From: Azorinus chamasolen | Taxonomy: Eukaryota; Mollusca; Bivalvia; Cardiida; Solecurtidae | Length of the DNA: 64,000 nt | Assembly (NCBI GenBank): GCA_963576725.1 | Contig: OY755241.1 | Location: 53,693,955 to 53,757,954, forward strand | Reading direction: 5' to 3' | Part shown: in pieces, positions 1 through 10,456 of the stretch | How positions within the stretch are numbered: the first letter of the stretch is position 1 | How the letters are laid out: every line of letters begins with the position of its first letter | Translations under genes and position numbers: made by a program | Notes under the pieces: generated by a model | Told to the model about the DNA's origin: nothing | The model's input: only the letters and a program-made list of their open reading frames with translations | Databases searched by the model: none

Positions 1-210
1 GAGGGGTTCAACTGTATATGATTCGCTAATTACACGGACATACTCAAACTGGCAATGTGTTTCCAAATTTTGAAAAATGGAATAAATTGTAGTTTGTTGA
101 ACGAGATGTAGCTGGGTGTACATTTAACAGCTGCAGAATATTGATATTAAAGTATCATTATGGCCGATGTTATTCGCCCGCGTTTTATACAAAACTCATG
201 TACGTTTTAG
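1..210. other. Unassigned left edge
   Basis: I see no gene, hairpin or tandem repeat in this stretch. It precedes a direct duplication. Confidence 0.5.
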
Positions 211-822
211 TTCCGTATCAATCGAAGCTACTCGGCGGTTTTCGTGGTGCCGAAATTATATTTTGCTATAGAACAAGATGTTGCGAGAAGCAAAGTAAAT
301 CTTTATTATTGATCCCCAACCACGTTTTACGATACAAGATGTTCAGGTGTAACCCATTCCTTCACATAAATGCCTTTTCGTGCATTTCCAGAGTAGACCC
401 AGATCAGACGGCTCCTATAGGATCAGGGTCTGTGCTGTTTGCTTTACGGAAATATAATAGTACGACAGTTTCTTTAAAGACCAAAACTTCATGTGTACAT
501 ATGCTATTATAAAAAATTCCGTATCAATCGTAGCTATACTCGGCGGTTTTCGTTGTACCGCAATTATATGTTGCTATATAACAAGATGTTGCGATCGTTA
601 TTATTGATCCCCAACCACGTTTTACGATACAAGATGTTCATGTGTAACCCATTCCTTCACATAAATGCCTTTTCGTGCATTTCCAGAGTAGACCCAGATC
701 AGACGGTTCCTATAGGATCAGGGTTTGCGCTGTTTGCTAACGGAAATAGAATAGATAGTACTACAGTTTCTTTGAATACCAAAACTTCATGTGATTGTGT
801 ACATATGCTATTATAAAAAGCC
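211..822. repeat. Direct tandem duplication (about 306 bp x2) carrying half an A-family hairpin
   Basis: Units start at 211 and 517 with the same TTCCGTATCAATCG sequence and run through the same order of motifs, including ATTGATCCCCAACCACG and an A-family arm (GTAGACCCAGATCAGACGG). The A core is reduced: the arm is followed directly by a short remnant of the opposite arm. The two open frames here (141-512 and 493-816) are the same duplicated non-coding sequence and are not genes. Confidence 0.8.
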
Positions 823-864
823 TGCTAGTAAATACTCATGCTGTTACAGGGTATCAGATAAACG

Positions 865-1082
865 TGTGTACTCAAGTACTAAAATCGTGGTGTGTACTCA
901 AGTACTAAAATCGTGTGTACTCAAGTACTAAAATCGTCATTTCTCCACCAAACCCTATGTTGTGACCACTCTATAGAATCGTCTCGAGGAGACGATTCTA
1001 AAGTGAGGTCACAATATAGGCTTTGGTGGAGAAATAAAGGAGTTATTCCTGCAAATGTTTAATTTACGCGTCTTATCTGGAC
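865..1082. mobile_element. D-family hairpin element, copy 1
   Basis: The arms TTTCTCCACCAAACCCTAT and the reverse complement near 1008-1036 enclose the palindrome AATCGTCTCGAGGAGACGATT. The left end carries three direct copies of GTACTCAAGTACTAAAATCG (about 869-935), where other D copies have one. The right end runs to TTATCTGGAC, matching the left end of oppositely oriented copies at 18670 and 24390. Confidence 0.75.
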
Positions 1083-1149
1083 TGTCATTATTTCTTACAT
1101 GAATATTCAACAGATAAAGGGTTGATATAATCATCCAAACAGTAAACCC

Positions 1150-1378
1150 TTAACCCATTCCCTCATAGGCTATTTTAGATACAATCAATTTGAATAAATC
1201 TACCGGAAATGAGCATTAACTAGAAAAAAGGATTGTTTTTAGAATTGTGAAGTTTGAAACCATTGTGATAAATAGAGCATTTGCTCCTATAGGAGCAAAT
1301 GCTCTATTTATCACAATGGTTTCATAAAGGGACTTTTACAGAGGCGTAGAAATGCGTATTTATGGAGGAAACAGTTAA
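1150..1378. mobile_element. C-family TTAA MITE, copy 1
   Basis: Starts TTAACCCATTCCCTCATAGG at 1150. The central stem ACCATTGTGATAAATAGAGC is closed by GCTCCTATAGGAGC at 1283-1296. It ends at the TTAA of 1375-1378, where the usual GGGTTAA has decayed to CAGTTAA. A full-length family member. Confidence 0.85.
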
Positions 1379-1920
1379 TACATGTAGTTAGAGATATTTT
1401 TAAGACCCGATTACTTTTCTATATACAGTATACCTAGCTATCATCAAATTACATTTTCTAACGAAATAATTATTATCATTATTATGACTTGCATACAATG
1501 TTAATAGGTTATGATCCAATGTTATTACTGGGTTATTTTCCAAGCTGTATTAATCTGTTTGAAGAATAGCTTGATCTTGTTATAACGAATCTCTTCTATA
1601 GGATCGTCGGCTTTGTTCAGATTTACACAGTCACAATTAAATCAGCGACTGGTTTCATGTTAAACTGGTCTAATCGTTTTCAAATGCGGTTTTTCAAAAC
1701 GCTTTCTTGATTGCAAAGTTAGGTTTTCATTTGCATTCAGAATGACAAACCTTATAAATTGCGTCAGTTGCAATCCTATGGAGCAGAGACGAATAGCTTG
1801 TTGAATGACGTTGTGAAACTCATCGAATTGAATAACTTACTGGGCCAACGTTAGTGTTTTGTCTATGATTTTGGAAGAAACATTTCTTATACCAACATAA
1901 GTACAGAAACTCCCTCTAAA
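1379..1920. other. Unassigned sequence
   Basis: AT-rich DNA with no open frame or repeat that I recognise. It lies upstream of the first GPCR and could hold its promoter, but no motif stands out. Confidence 0.4.
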
Positions 1921-2112
1921 CCGAAAGTTCAAATTCGTATAAATGCCAGTGTATAAGGTAGGTGGTAGCTTAATGCAGGATGAAGTTCACACAAAAAGCT
2001 CCGATTAGAGCTTTCTGCTTGGCTTTCATCCTGTATTTTAGCAGCCACATGTAAAAAAAGTATCTAAATTCTTTTTTAAACTAAAATTTGGTTTATAGTG
2101 GTTTTACTGCAT
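1921..2112. mobile_element. B-family (TA/Tigger-like) hairpin copy upstream of GPCR 1
   Basis: Has the B stem GGTAGGTGGTAGCTTAATGC, the loop stem AAAGCTCCGATTAGAGCTTT and a right end GGTTTTACTGCATA. A close relative (same AAATGCCAGT stretch) is at 15954-16397, downstream of the second GPCR. It ends about 110 bp before the GPCR start codon, so it lies in the likely promoter or 5' UTR. Confidence 0.7.
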
Positions 2113-2223
2113 ACGGTATTATCAAGCTTTATAAATGTGTATTTATATTTATTGTGCATTCCAGGCAGGATAGATCTACTGCTTTTCAGACTTATACTTG
2201 AATGATGGATCTTAAATAATATC

Positions 2224-3372
2224 ATGATGGCGGAAATAGGGAATTCAGTAGTAAACACGACTAATCGATCTCATAACTGGACAGAACTCGAACAAGATGT
2301 TCAATTGAACAACTTTACATCATCACAGGAACCAGAATCCAGAAACAGGCTTATTTCTGACGGACTTCGAGGCCAGACGGAATTTGTGATATATGCTTAT
2401 TTCATGCCAGTGTTTTGTACCTGTGGAATAATTGGAAATTCTCTTGCTATAAGTGTGTTCGTGGACATGGCGAGACGACTGAAGCATTCCATTTACATCT
2501 ACATGCTCTCGCTTGTGACCTCTGACTCATTGTCAATGCTTCTGTTTATTGTGCGCTCAACTACTATCATAATAGGAGGTTTCGATGCAGAGTATGGTTA
2601 CAAGCTACAAATGCACTCATTAATTCCAGTGATCTACTTTGATCTGCTTTTCATGACAATGAACGCAGCAATCTTGATTTTGATGTCTCTTGAAAGACTG
2701 GTTTCTATTCGCTCACCGTATCAGGCGAGAGAAACCGTGTTTGCAAAGTACCCCGTTAAAATCCTGGCCGTGGTGCTCATTACGATAGCACTGGGCTTGC
2801 TGCCTTTGCCTCTGTGTTTAGAGGTGAGATATTCAGTTGGGCCCAATGGTACAAGCGAGTATCAAGTCATGTCAAAAGAGAACATGGAAGAGTTTTATTT
2901 CTATTTCGTACTTCTGGAGACGATAATCTGCCAGTTCCTACCTTATGTAACGCTTATGTGTCTTACCTTTGGAATCATGTTACAGTATAAACGTGTCGTC
3001 AACAAGAGAAGACGCATTCTACCCAGTAGCAGCAGAAACAGCTCATTTGAGAATCAGCTTCGAGTAATGGCCACCGTCTCAATCATTATCTTTATGTACA
3101 CCATCTTGAACCTGCCACAGATTTTCGTCCAGACACTCTCGCTTATCGACGAAACTTACTCCATTGACGGTTCAGAATCCAACCTGTTTTGGTTCTTGTC
3201 TGACATATCCAACATACTCATCGTTATCAACTGTTCGCTTGATTTTGTTATCTACATCTTAATGACAAGTATGTTTAGGGAGCGCTTTAAGCAGAGATTT
3301 TGTGGCGGTGGTCTGTGTAGATCATTAAACAATGGCGAATTTAGGCGAAATGAGGTAAACGATATGTCGTAA
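2224..3372 (+). CDS. Class A (rhodopsin-like) GPCR, peptide-receptor type, copy 1
   Basis: A 382-residue intronless receptor, presumably plasma-membrane and G-protein coupled; the ligand is unknown. Seven hydrophobic segments lie at about residues 54-80, 88-112, 130-156, 178-199, 224-252, 281-307 and 322-346. Visible family marks: GN in TM1 (71-72), Asp in TM2 (101), the E/DRY position as ERL (157-159), LP in TM6 (297-298) and a TM7 motif with Asp in place of the NPxxY Asn (D340...Y344). The N-terminus has glycosylation sequons at N11, N14, N18 and N30. ICL3 is basic (KRRR). A helix-8 stretch RERFKQRFC ends in a possible palmitoylated Cys. No Cys is present at the start of TM3 or within ECL2, so the usual class A disulfide is missing. 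Two adjacent ATGs (2224, 2227) can start it. The stop codon coincides with an A-type MITE end. Overall shape resembles FMRFamide/peptide-receptor-like invertebrate GPCRs; I would not name a ligand. Confidence 0.92.
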   Translation: MMAEIGNSVVNTTNRSHNWTELEQDVQLNNFTSSQEPESRNRLISDGLRGQTEFVIYAYFMPVFCTCGIIGNSLAISVFVDMARRLKHSIYIYMLSLVTSDSLSMLLFIVRSTTIIIGGFDAEYGYKLQMHSLIPVIYFDLLFMTMNAAILILMSLERLVSIRSPYQARETVFAKYPVKILAVVLITIALGLLPLPLCLEVRYSVGPNGTSEYQVMSKENMEEFYFYFVLLETIICQFLPYVTLMCLTFGIMLQYKRVVNKRRRILPSSSRNSSFENQLRVMATVSIIIFMYTILNLPQIFVQTLSLIDETYSIDGSESNLFWFLSDISNILIVINCSLDFVIYILMTSMFRERFKQRFCGGGLCRSLNNGEFRRNEVNDMS

Positions 3373-3392
3373 CCATTTCCCTCATACAAACG

Positions 3393-3571
3393 TGTGGTGG
3401 TGGCTTGTCCTAGTGGTTGAGCTGATGACCTAGGGATCCGGGGGTCGAATCTCGGCTTGGCCAGCTCGAAATTTCAGAGACGCTTTTCAGTGTTTTCTAC
3501 CCGCACGAGGTTGCCTCCTCTCCACCCAGGGGTTAAAATGGGTACATGTGAGGGTCACTATCCGTACCTGC
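3393..3571 (+). mobile_element. tRNA-derived SINE, + strand
   Basis: The head has a pol III A-box-like stretch (CCTAGTGGTTGAGC) and a B-box-like stretch (GGGGTCGAATCTC) about 30 bp apart. The body contains GAAATTTCAGAGACGCTTTT and CTCTCCACCCAGGGGTTAAA. The body is shared with the SINE at 27421-27563 on the minus strand. It starts 20 bp after the GPCR 1 stop; the intervening bases look like an A-family MITE end, which the SINE probably interrupts. Confidence 0.75.
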
Positions 3572-3690
3572 ATTAAGTTGTGAAATGTGTTTCTAGATAT
3601 GCATAGAGAAACGTTTTAGAGCAATTCTGTATTGTAAGATTTGGGAAGAACGGAACTTTTAGTTCGAGTTATCGAAGTTCAACGAAAGTA
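3572..3690. mobile_element. Truncated B-family (CAGTTGAACTTCG subtype) right half
   Basis: Begins CTGCATTAAG (the stem of this subtype) and continues through GTGTTTCTAGATATGC, AAGATTTGGGAAGAACGG and TTCGAGTTATCGAAGTTCAA, matching the right half of the complete copies at 29986-30301 and 37913-38213 (allowing for orientation). The left half is absent, cut at the SINE boundary. Confidence 0.7.
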
Positions 3691-3931
3691 AAAACGAAAC
3701 AAAGTTTGGACAATAATATATTTCTTTTATAATTCGGTCGTAAAAGTAACATTTTGTTCAGAAACGAACATTTCTCGCAGAAAACGGGCGCTTGTTTAGA
3801 CAAATTAACGTTTTCGCCAATTTACGATTCTTTAATCCCGTGCTGACTTTTGGTGACCTCGTCTTTTTTTCTTTTTTTTAAAGGAACGTCGTAACGGAGT
3901 GAGTGCGTCCAGCCTTGTTTACCATTGTATA
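3691..3931. other. Unassigned sequence
   Basis: AT-rich, with a T-rich run near 3863-3880. I see no gene or repeat family here. Confidence 0.4.
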
Positions 3932-4149
3932 TTAACCCATTCGCTTAGAGACTTTTTTAGAATTGTTTTAATAAATCTGTTGGAAAGGAACATTAACAAG
4001 AGAAAAGTGAAAAATAGAATAGCGTAGTTCTGAAACCATTGTGGTAAATAGAGCATTTGCTCCTATGGAGCAAATGCTCTATTTATCAAAATGGTTCCAA
4101 AATGATTTTACAGAGGCGTCAAAAGCCTCAATATGAGGGGATGTGTTAA
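3932..4149. mobile_element. C-family TTAA MITE, copy 2
   Basis: TTAACCCATTCGC start, stem ACCATTGTGGTAAATAGAGC, shortened loop GCTCCTATGGAGC, end ATGAGGGGATGTGTTAA. Full length with substitutions at both termini. Confidence 0.8.
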
Positions 4150-4330
4150 TGTATTAGGCAGGCTGGTACTAGGTGCTGTAAATAAACTATAGCCGTTACC
4201 GATCTAGTGGCCCTATATTGGCTGTGTTGTATAACGTTATTGCATGGGATTTTGGGTGACTGGTAGAAGCAGATTTATTATAAGTGTGTGTATGAGGGAA
4301 ATCGTAAGGTGTTGTAATAATATACTACTC

Positions 4331-6292
4331 AGGGAGCTAATAGTGCCTACCATGCACCAGCCCCCTTAGACTTTTTTTCATGGGTACCAAAATGTTCAGA
4401 AAAGTCTCCTGAATCAGAATCGCGAATGTATTCAGGTTTAAATTCTTTTAGGCTATGTGTATTTTAACTGCTTCCATGGCAACCCCCAGTTTTCGTAATG
4501 ATGACCCATACCTTCAAATTCGCTCATATCACAGCCAGTTTTTGTCCTACATCTATAAAACTGGTACCAAATGAAAGATAAGACATTGTGCCTTTATTGT
4601 AAACTCGTTTTGTTTTAAAATTACCTTATTTGCATACTCATGAATATTAATGAAAACTTTGAAAATAGTAGAAAAAGTATAGAAATAACGGTAATCATTA
4701 TTTTTTTTTTTTTATCCTACATATATCAGAAAACAACTTCAAATGCAGTTTAACATGATGCCCCCCCCCCCCCCCCCCTCCCTGAAAACAAAATATCCAA
4801 TTTGAGGACCAAAGCATTAACTTTAAGTACCATTTTCACCGTTTCCATGGCAACACCCCAGTCTTCGTAATGATGGCCCGTACCTGCAAAATCGTCCATA
4901 TCACAGTCAGTATTTGTTCTAAACCTATAAAACTGGTAACAAATTGGAGATAAGACATTGTGCCTTTATTTCCAGATAGTTTTTTTTAAAGTACTTTATT
5001 TGCATACTTATGAATATTAATGAGAACATTAAAAATAGTAAAAACAATATAGAAATAACGTAAATAATGTAAAATATTCACTTTTTATCCTACAAATATC
5101 AGAAAACAACTTCAAATGCAGTTTAACATGATGAAAACAAAATACCAAATTTGAGGACCAATAAATTAACTCTGAGTAACATTTTAACTGTTTCCATAGT
5201 AACCATTCATTTCACTCTGTTCACACATATCTTGTTAGTCGACCCCTACCTGCAAAAATATTCCATAACACAGAAATTGTTTGTGCTAACTGTATAAAAA
5301 TGGTACATTAAAGCTAAGATCTTGTGTTTTTCTTTAAAGGCTATACATGTACTAGGAAATACAATGTACAAATGTACATTATTTGCATACACATGGATAT
5401 AAATGAGAATAATTAAGAAATAGTAAAATAAAAATACAGAAATAACGTAACCCTCTGAATTTTTATCCTACCAATATCAGAAAACAACTACAAATGTAGC
5501 TTAAATTGATGACAAAATACTCAGAAAGCAAAATATCACATTTTGTCCAAAATTTATTTATCTAACAATCTTGGTGATATTCAGTGATCATTTTAAGCTT
5601 TAGCTAACCATTTTGCATTTTCGTTTGCTTTATAAGAGAAAGACCGATGACCTTTCGAAAATGTCAACATCTTTTACCGTTCTCATAAATATTCATACAT
5701 ATGCAAATTAGTTTATATCAGAAAAGTAATATTTACTATATCCTCATATTTATGTTTATAATAATTTATTTCATTATTCATAAAAAATAACCGAGATCTA
5801 GCGGATTATTACAGGTAGATGTCAATTAAAGTTAATGCTTTTGTCCTCAAATTGGATATTTTGTTTTCTGGGGATTTTGGCATCATGTTAAACTGCATTT
5901 GAAGTTGTTTTCTGATATTTGTAGGATAAAAAATTAAAGGTTTACGTTATTTCTATACTTTTTCTACTATTTAAAAGGTTCTCATTAATATTCATTAGTA
6001 TGCAAATAGGGTACTTAAAAAACAAGTTAGAAATAAATGCACAATATCTTCTTTCATTTGGTACCAGTGTTATAGGTTTATGACAAACACTGGCTGTGAA
6101 ATGGGCGAGTTTGAAGGTATGGGTCATCATTACGAAAACTGGGGGTTGCCATGGAAACGGTTAGAATACATAGCATAAAAGACTTTAAGCTTGAGTACAT
6201 TCTCGATTCTGATTCAGGAGACTTTTCTGAACATTTTGGTACTCATGAAAAAGGTCTAGGAGGGGGTGCATGGTAGGCACTATTGGCTCCCT
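4331..6292. mobile_element. 1.96-kb foldback element with internal tandem units
   Basis: Near-perfect terminal arms begin AGGGAGCTAATAGTGCCTAC at 4331 and end with the complement (GTAGGCACTATTGGCTCCCT) at 6292. Arms extend roughly 480 bp (4331-4825 and 5808-6292). Between them the inner arm sequence is repeated in direct orientation about every 360 bp: the motif TTTCCATGGCAAC recurs at about 4473 and 4841 and, degenerate, at about 5202, and TTTGCATACTCATGAATATT recurs with it. No transposase frame is visible. I could not find a clear target-site duplication. Confidence 0.85.
4762..4779. repeat. Poly-C homopolymer
   Basis: An uninterrupted run of about 18 C inside the first internal unit of the foldback; the sister units lack it. 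Confidence 0.9.
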
Positions 6293-7901
6293 ATTGACAA
6301 AAGTCAACGTAACAACACTGTTCGTTTTAGTTTCCTCTACATAAAACTATATTGTTGTGTTGATTTGGCCTACATAACGCAGGCATACAAAATTTAATTT
6401 CCTGAATTAAATCAGGTGAGCGATATATATAATTGTGATCACCCAACGTCCGTAATTGTATATCACGATTGGTTCCTTCATATAGTTTTTGAACAAGACG
6501 TCCAAAAGGTTTTCAATATTTCACTGTATTTATTTATCAGTAGCTTTTGCTAAAATGCATAGAATTATGAGATTAATTGTATGATTACATGTGCAAAATG
6601 TTACAATATTTATTTTCTTCATCTAATAACAAACTTTCAGTGAAATCAACATAATTATTACCCCCCTTTATAAGCTGTGCGCGCTCCGCCCCATAAACTG
6701 CCGCTCCAAGGCATCTCTACGATCTAAATTGGATTTCATTCCGCAAGCAAGTATTTGTTTTGGTGTACACTTGAGACCATAATTGGACCTAATTGAAGAT
6801 TTCATTTCATCCTTAACAGTCGTCGAAATGGTCAGTATTTCTGCAAGGACCCGCTATTTAGTAGGACTGGTCTATCTATTCATAGTTCGTATTTTATAAT
6901 TTGGCGCACAGTAGCGTAAGCCGTGTTTGTAAAACAGTTTGTAGCATATTTTAGGAATCAAATTGTCTTAAGTGAGCATTTTATAAGAACAGAGAAAAGA
7001 AAACAACTGTCACAAGTTCAAAAACACCGACGGTATAATTTTGTCAGAGGATTGTTTGCAGACCCAACCAAAAGTAAACCGAAAGTAATGACTTTCGCCG
7101 ATATCAAAATCAAGATTGTAGAGATTTTTAGAAAAATATTATTTGAAGAAATTGTGAACACACGATATCTATCCATGTTATCAGACAGTGGCAATGCCTT
7201 ATAGACCAGTTATATGGTGTTTCGACTTGAATTATAGCGTATTTCTATTTCGAACCTCAGAGTCAACCTCTGTCCTAGAGGGGTTGGTTGTCACTTTGGC
7301 GACTCGTTGTAAAAGCGTGTTAATATTCTGAGAAAAAAATAGATAACTGCTCATCACGAGTGGTGATTTCTTTGATAAACGAGACACAGTTTATGGAAAT
7401 CGGTGGTCAAATAAGCTTTCAAGGACGATCACAGTGAATGAACCCATCGATTTTTAGCGAACCCCTCCGGAGTTAATACCTTTTACTTATTATATAGAGC
7501 AGGGGTGTTCGCGAAAAAAACATTTTTTTGGTTGGGTCAGAAAACTATAATTTGGTATGTTTTAAATACTTATGACATGCTGTTGTTGTTGAGGAGACAT
7601 AGCATGCGAAGGGCACCTGTGTGAGAGAATAGGTAAGTTTACATGTTAGTCACATTCCTTGTGTCACATTCATTTGATGACATGAAGAACATCAAGTTTA
7701 CCGGCTGATACATGTTAAAAGCTGCACTGTTGTCTATATGTTCGTTGGATCTATTACCATAGCGGACAATTTTAACGAGAAAATCGGTACTTCGACACCG
7801 TGTAAGCGGAAGTGAATGTCTGTGTAAAGAAACGTTTCAAAAACGAAACAAATAATCGACTTTTTGAGTTTTTTAAGGCAAATAATGACCTAAAGGGTGC
7901 G
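6293..7901. other. Unassigned sequence
   Basis: Contains one 93-codon open frame (6923-7204) with no recognisable domain and no visible splice partner, which I do not call a gene. The rest shows no repeat family. It may be the remains of a longer transposon to which the piggyBac-like fragment just downstream belonged. Confidence 0.35.
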
Positions 7902-8275
7902 ATTTTCTGCCGAGGAAGCTCGGCGAACCATTTCATCAATTCCCAATAGTTCTGATAGCGATTATACTGATTTTTTTCGGCGTAAAAGGTGACTTTGAAG
8001 ACTGGTCTGTTTCGGAACCGTCCTTTAGTGATTCGAACAGCTCTGAAACAGATGACACTCTATATTCACCCCCCTCTCTTCTGCCTCAGGGGTAGGGGCT
8101 GCGACTGGGCGTGGTCTTGGTTGTAGTAGAAAAGTGTGAGATCGCCGTAGAAGACGATTACTCGGCAGAAATGATCGAATCAGATCCAGAACCCAGCAAA
8201 TGCATTTCAGCCCCCCTCAGGCCCAATAGCATGACTATCAATTGGGCGATTTAGATCACTGGATAGTTGTAAACA
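7902..8275 (+). pseudogene. Probable piggyBac-like transposase N-terminal relic
   Basis: Translating near 7902 gives FSAEEARRTISSIPNSSDSD followed by YTD, then after a frame change GDFEDWSVSEPSFSDSN and SSETDDTLYSPP. An SAEEA start followed by an acidic Ser/Asp-rich tract is the usual look of piggyBac-family N-termini. Stops and frameshifts follow within about 100 bp, and a Gly/Arg-type stretch is only partly readable. No catalytic DDD domain is seen. If correct, this is a dead coding relative of the machinery expected to move TTAA elements. Low sequence complexity makes this call tentative. Confidence 0.45.
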
Positions 8276-8716
8276 ACACCGTCCTTGGTGGCAACCATGA
8301 ACAGTTCCATTAGGATCTATATATCCGTTTTCATTTTCAAAACAAAGCCCCCCCCCAAACTACAAATAACTTTTGTCATAAAATATACCTAAACAACATA
8401 GTAAAGCTTATTCAGACTGAAATTTGCAAAAAAGAATCTGTTTGAAACAGAGGAAAAACAACAAAATGTCATTTTTCAGTCGCTGGAGCTCATTTGCATA
8501 TTATGAATATTAATTATATGCAGATTTTTTGTAATTAGCATATGCCAGTACAAAAGAAAAAAATCATAACCTTTCCAATGGTATATAAATGGTATATAGT
8601 TTTATGGGTCTTAGACAAATAGCAAACACAGTATTAGTGATTACATACATCAGTACCCTGCATACATGTACATCAGTACCATGCAAATTTCCAAAATAAT
8701 GCTGATAACGAAAGGG
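8276..8716. other. AT-rich spacer ending in a TTAA-type terminus
   Basis: Contains a poly-C run near 8348 and a TTTGCATATTATGAATATTA stretch faintly like the inner units of the 4331-6292 foldback. It ends AACGAAAGGGTTAA at 8720, a possible right terminus of the element that held the transposase relic. Confidence 0.35.
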
Positions 8717-8933
8717 TTAAGCCGCTTTCACCCCTTCCCTGTCCTGTTTATTACAAATGTCAGTACCTACTGGATATTCATGGACAAAAATAAGGAAGGT
8801 GGAACATTTAAGCCATTTAGGAAGTATTAAATTCCATTAGCAAACAGAGCAGACCCTGATCAGACGGTTCTTAGTCAGGATCTACTCTGTTTGCAAATAG
8901 CTGAAAAGGCATTGATATGAAGTAAATGGTTAA
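8717..8933. mobile_element. A-family TTAA MITE
   Basis: Left end has CCTTCCCTGTCCTG and TACCTACTGGATATTCATGG; core arms GCAGACCCTGATCAGACGG and the reverse complement; the loop is eroded; ends AAATGGTTAA at 8933. Confidence 0.75.
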
Positions 8934-9268
8934 CAGCATCTTAGCCACATTGTGACGCCCAGCTAATTACAAGTGGGGGAAATTGCATTTGTATAACCAC
9001 TCGACCATGGAGGTCCCCTGTTTTCATCCGTTAACGGGTTTTAGTTTGTTACAAATAGTGTTCAAAATCATATGCATGTTTTTATAATTAATGCTATATA
9101 TACTGGTATATATGTGATAAGTAGTTTAAGTCAAATACATGTACATGTATTTATTTCAATTATTAACCAAATATATGTACAAACATATGATATATTAAAT
9201 GGTGTAGATCTAGTTGTATTTTGGTTTGATAATGTGCAAAAAATGGTAAAATGTATCTCTGCCATTTA

Positions 9269-9518
9269 TTAACCCTTTCCCTCATATACACGTGTTTTCA
9301 CGCATTTGCAAACAGAGTAGACCCAGATCAGACGGCTCCTAGAGGGGCCGTCTGACCAGGATCTGCTGTGTTTGCTGGTGGAATTTGAAATATCTGTTTA
9401 TTTAGTTTCTAAAATGGATACAATGTTCCACCGTCCGTATTTCATTATGGCTATTGTGTTCATGAATATTCAGCAGGTATTTAAATTTAGAATCAACGCA
9501 TAACAGGGAAAAGGTTAA
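9269..9518. mobile_element. A-family TTAA MITE
   Basis: TTAACCCTTTCCCTCATATA at 9269, hairpin arms around GGCTCCTAGAGGGGCC, subterminal GTTCATGAATATTCAGCAGG, end GGGAAAAGGTTAA at 9518. The 63-residue minus-strand frame across its right part is spurious. Confidence 0.85.
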
Positions 9519-9546
9519 AAGCGGGAAACATAGAACAGGGAAAGCG

Positions 9547-9790
9547 TTAACCTTTTCCCTGTTGAATATCCGTGTACGAAATAGTATGACCATGAATATG
9601 CATTAGCTGATTTTAATAATGGTACATGTATATGTACGCAGGATGAGTTTAATGTATCGCCAGATACTGTAGAGTTACATTTATTATAAGTTTATAAGCA
9701 AACATAGCAGATCTTGATCAGGAGCCGTCTAACGTGGGTCTAGTCTGTTTTCAAAGGTATAAAAAGCGTTTATACGAAGGAAAGTGTTAA
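9547..9790. mobile_element. A-family TTAA MITE, opposite orientation
   Basis: TTAACCTTTTCCCTGTTGAA at 9547 to GAAGGAAAGTGTTAA at 9790. Half of the core hairpin is lost (AGATCTTGATCAGGAGCCG), leaving an asymmetric stem. Confidence 0.8.
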
Positions 9791-9808
9791 CTATGTAGCA
9801 CCCAGTAT

Positions 9809-9982
9809 CCATGCTTATAAAACTTTTAGTTGAGTCTGAATTCGTTCTCAAGTTTTTGATTGGTCAGTCAGATTTGAGCCTTTGGCTCAAATCTGACCAA
9901 TCAAAAGCTTGAGAACTCAAATCTGATCAATCAAAAGCTTGAGAACGAACTCGGACTCAACTAAAAAGTTTTATAAGCATGG
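9809..9982. mobile_element. H-family hairpin, copy 1
   Basis: A long inverted repeat: CCATGCTTATAAAACTTTTA at the left and the complement TTTTATAAGCATGG at the right. The inner stem is TCAGATTTGAGCC/GGCTCAAATCTGA, with one half (CAATCAAAAGCTTGAGAAC) duplicated on the right arm. A second copy is at 33734-33913. Confidence 0.8.
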
Positions 9983-9984
9983 TC

Positions 9985-10200
9985 CCTGGTTCGTGCTTAT
10001 CTCGCTATTCACCACCTAGCTCACATCTGCAAGTATTTTGAATGCATATTTGACGCCGAGTAACTCGGCATTCCATCAGAATCCAAACTGTGATACTCGG
10101 TCAAGTTTCTCAACAGCTTAGTCAAATCGGAAGTAGGCAAAAATGCACTAGATACAACATTGAGCAGGTATTAATGGTTCACAACGGAATGAGGGTAAAT
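9985..10200. mobile_element. F-family element, degraded
   Basis: Carries the F stem GACGCCGAGTAACTCGGC with outer arms reduced to TTTTGAATGC and ATCCAAACTG. TCAAGTTTCTCAACAGCTTA is a recurrent F subterminal stretch. Termini are not clear. Confidence 0.6.
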
Positions 10201-10216
10201 ATTTTGTATAAATTAT

Positions 10217-10456
10217 TTAACCCTTTCCTCCATGAATATTCATGAAAGAAATAATAACGTCATGAATATTAATTAGGTTAATATGTTATAATAGCACATG
10301 TACACATGAAGTTTTGACCATGGCAGTTACTGTAAAATCATATCTATATTATATCTTAAGAAAACAGAGCAGACCCAAATCAGACGGCTCCTATAGGAGC
10401 CGTCTGATCTGGGTCAACTCTGTTTGCAAAGGCGTATTTATGGAGTAAAATGTTAA
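10217..10456. mobile_element. A-family TTAA MITE
   Basis: TTAACCCTTTCCTCCATGAA at 10217, perfect core GGCTCCTATAGGAGCC with long arms, end TGGAGTAAAATGTTAA at 10456. Confidence 0.88.

Noticed and set aside
6923..7204. A 93-codon frame as a small gene
   Set aside because: No recognisable domain, no splice partner or start context, and it lies in an AT-rich region without supporting features.
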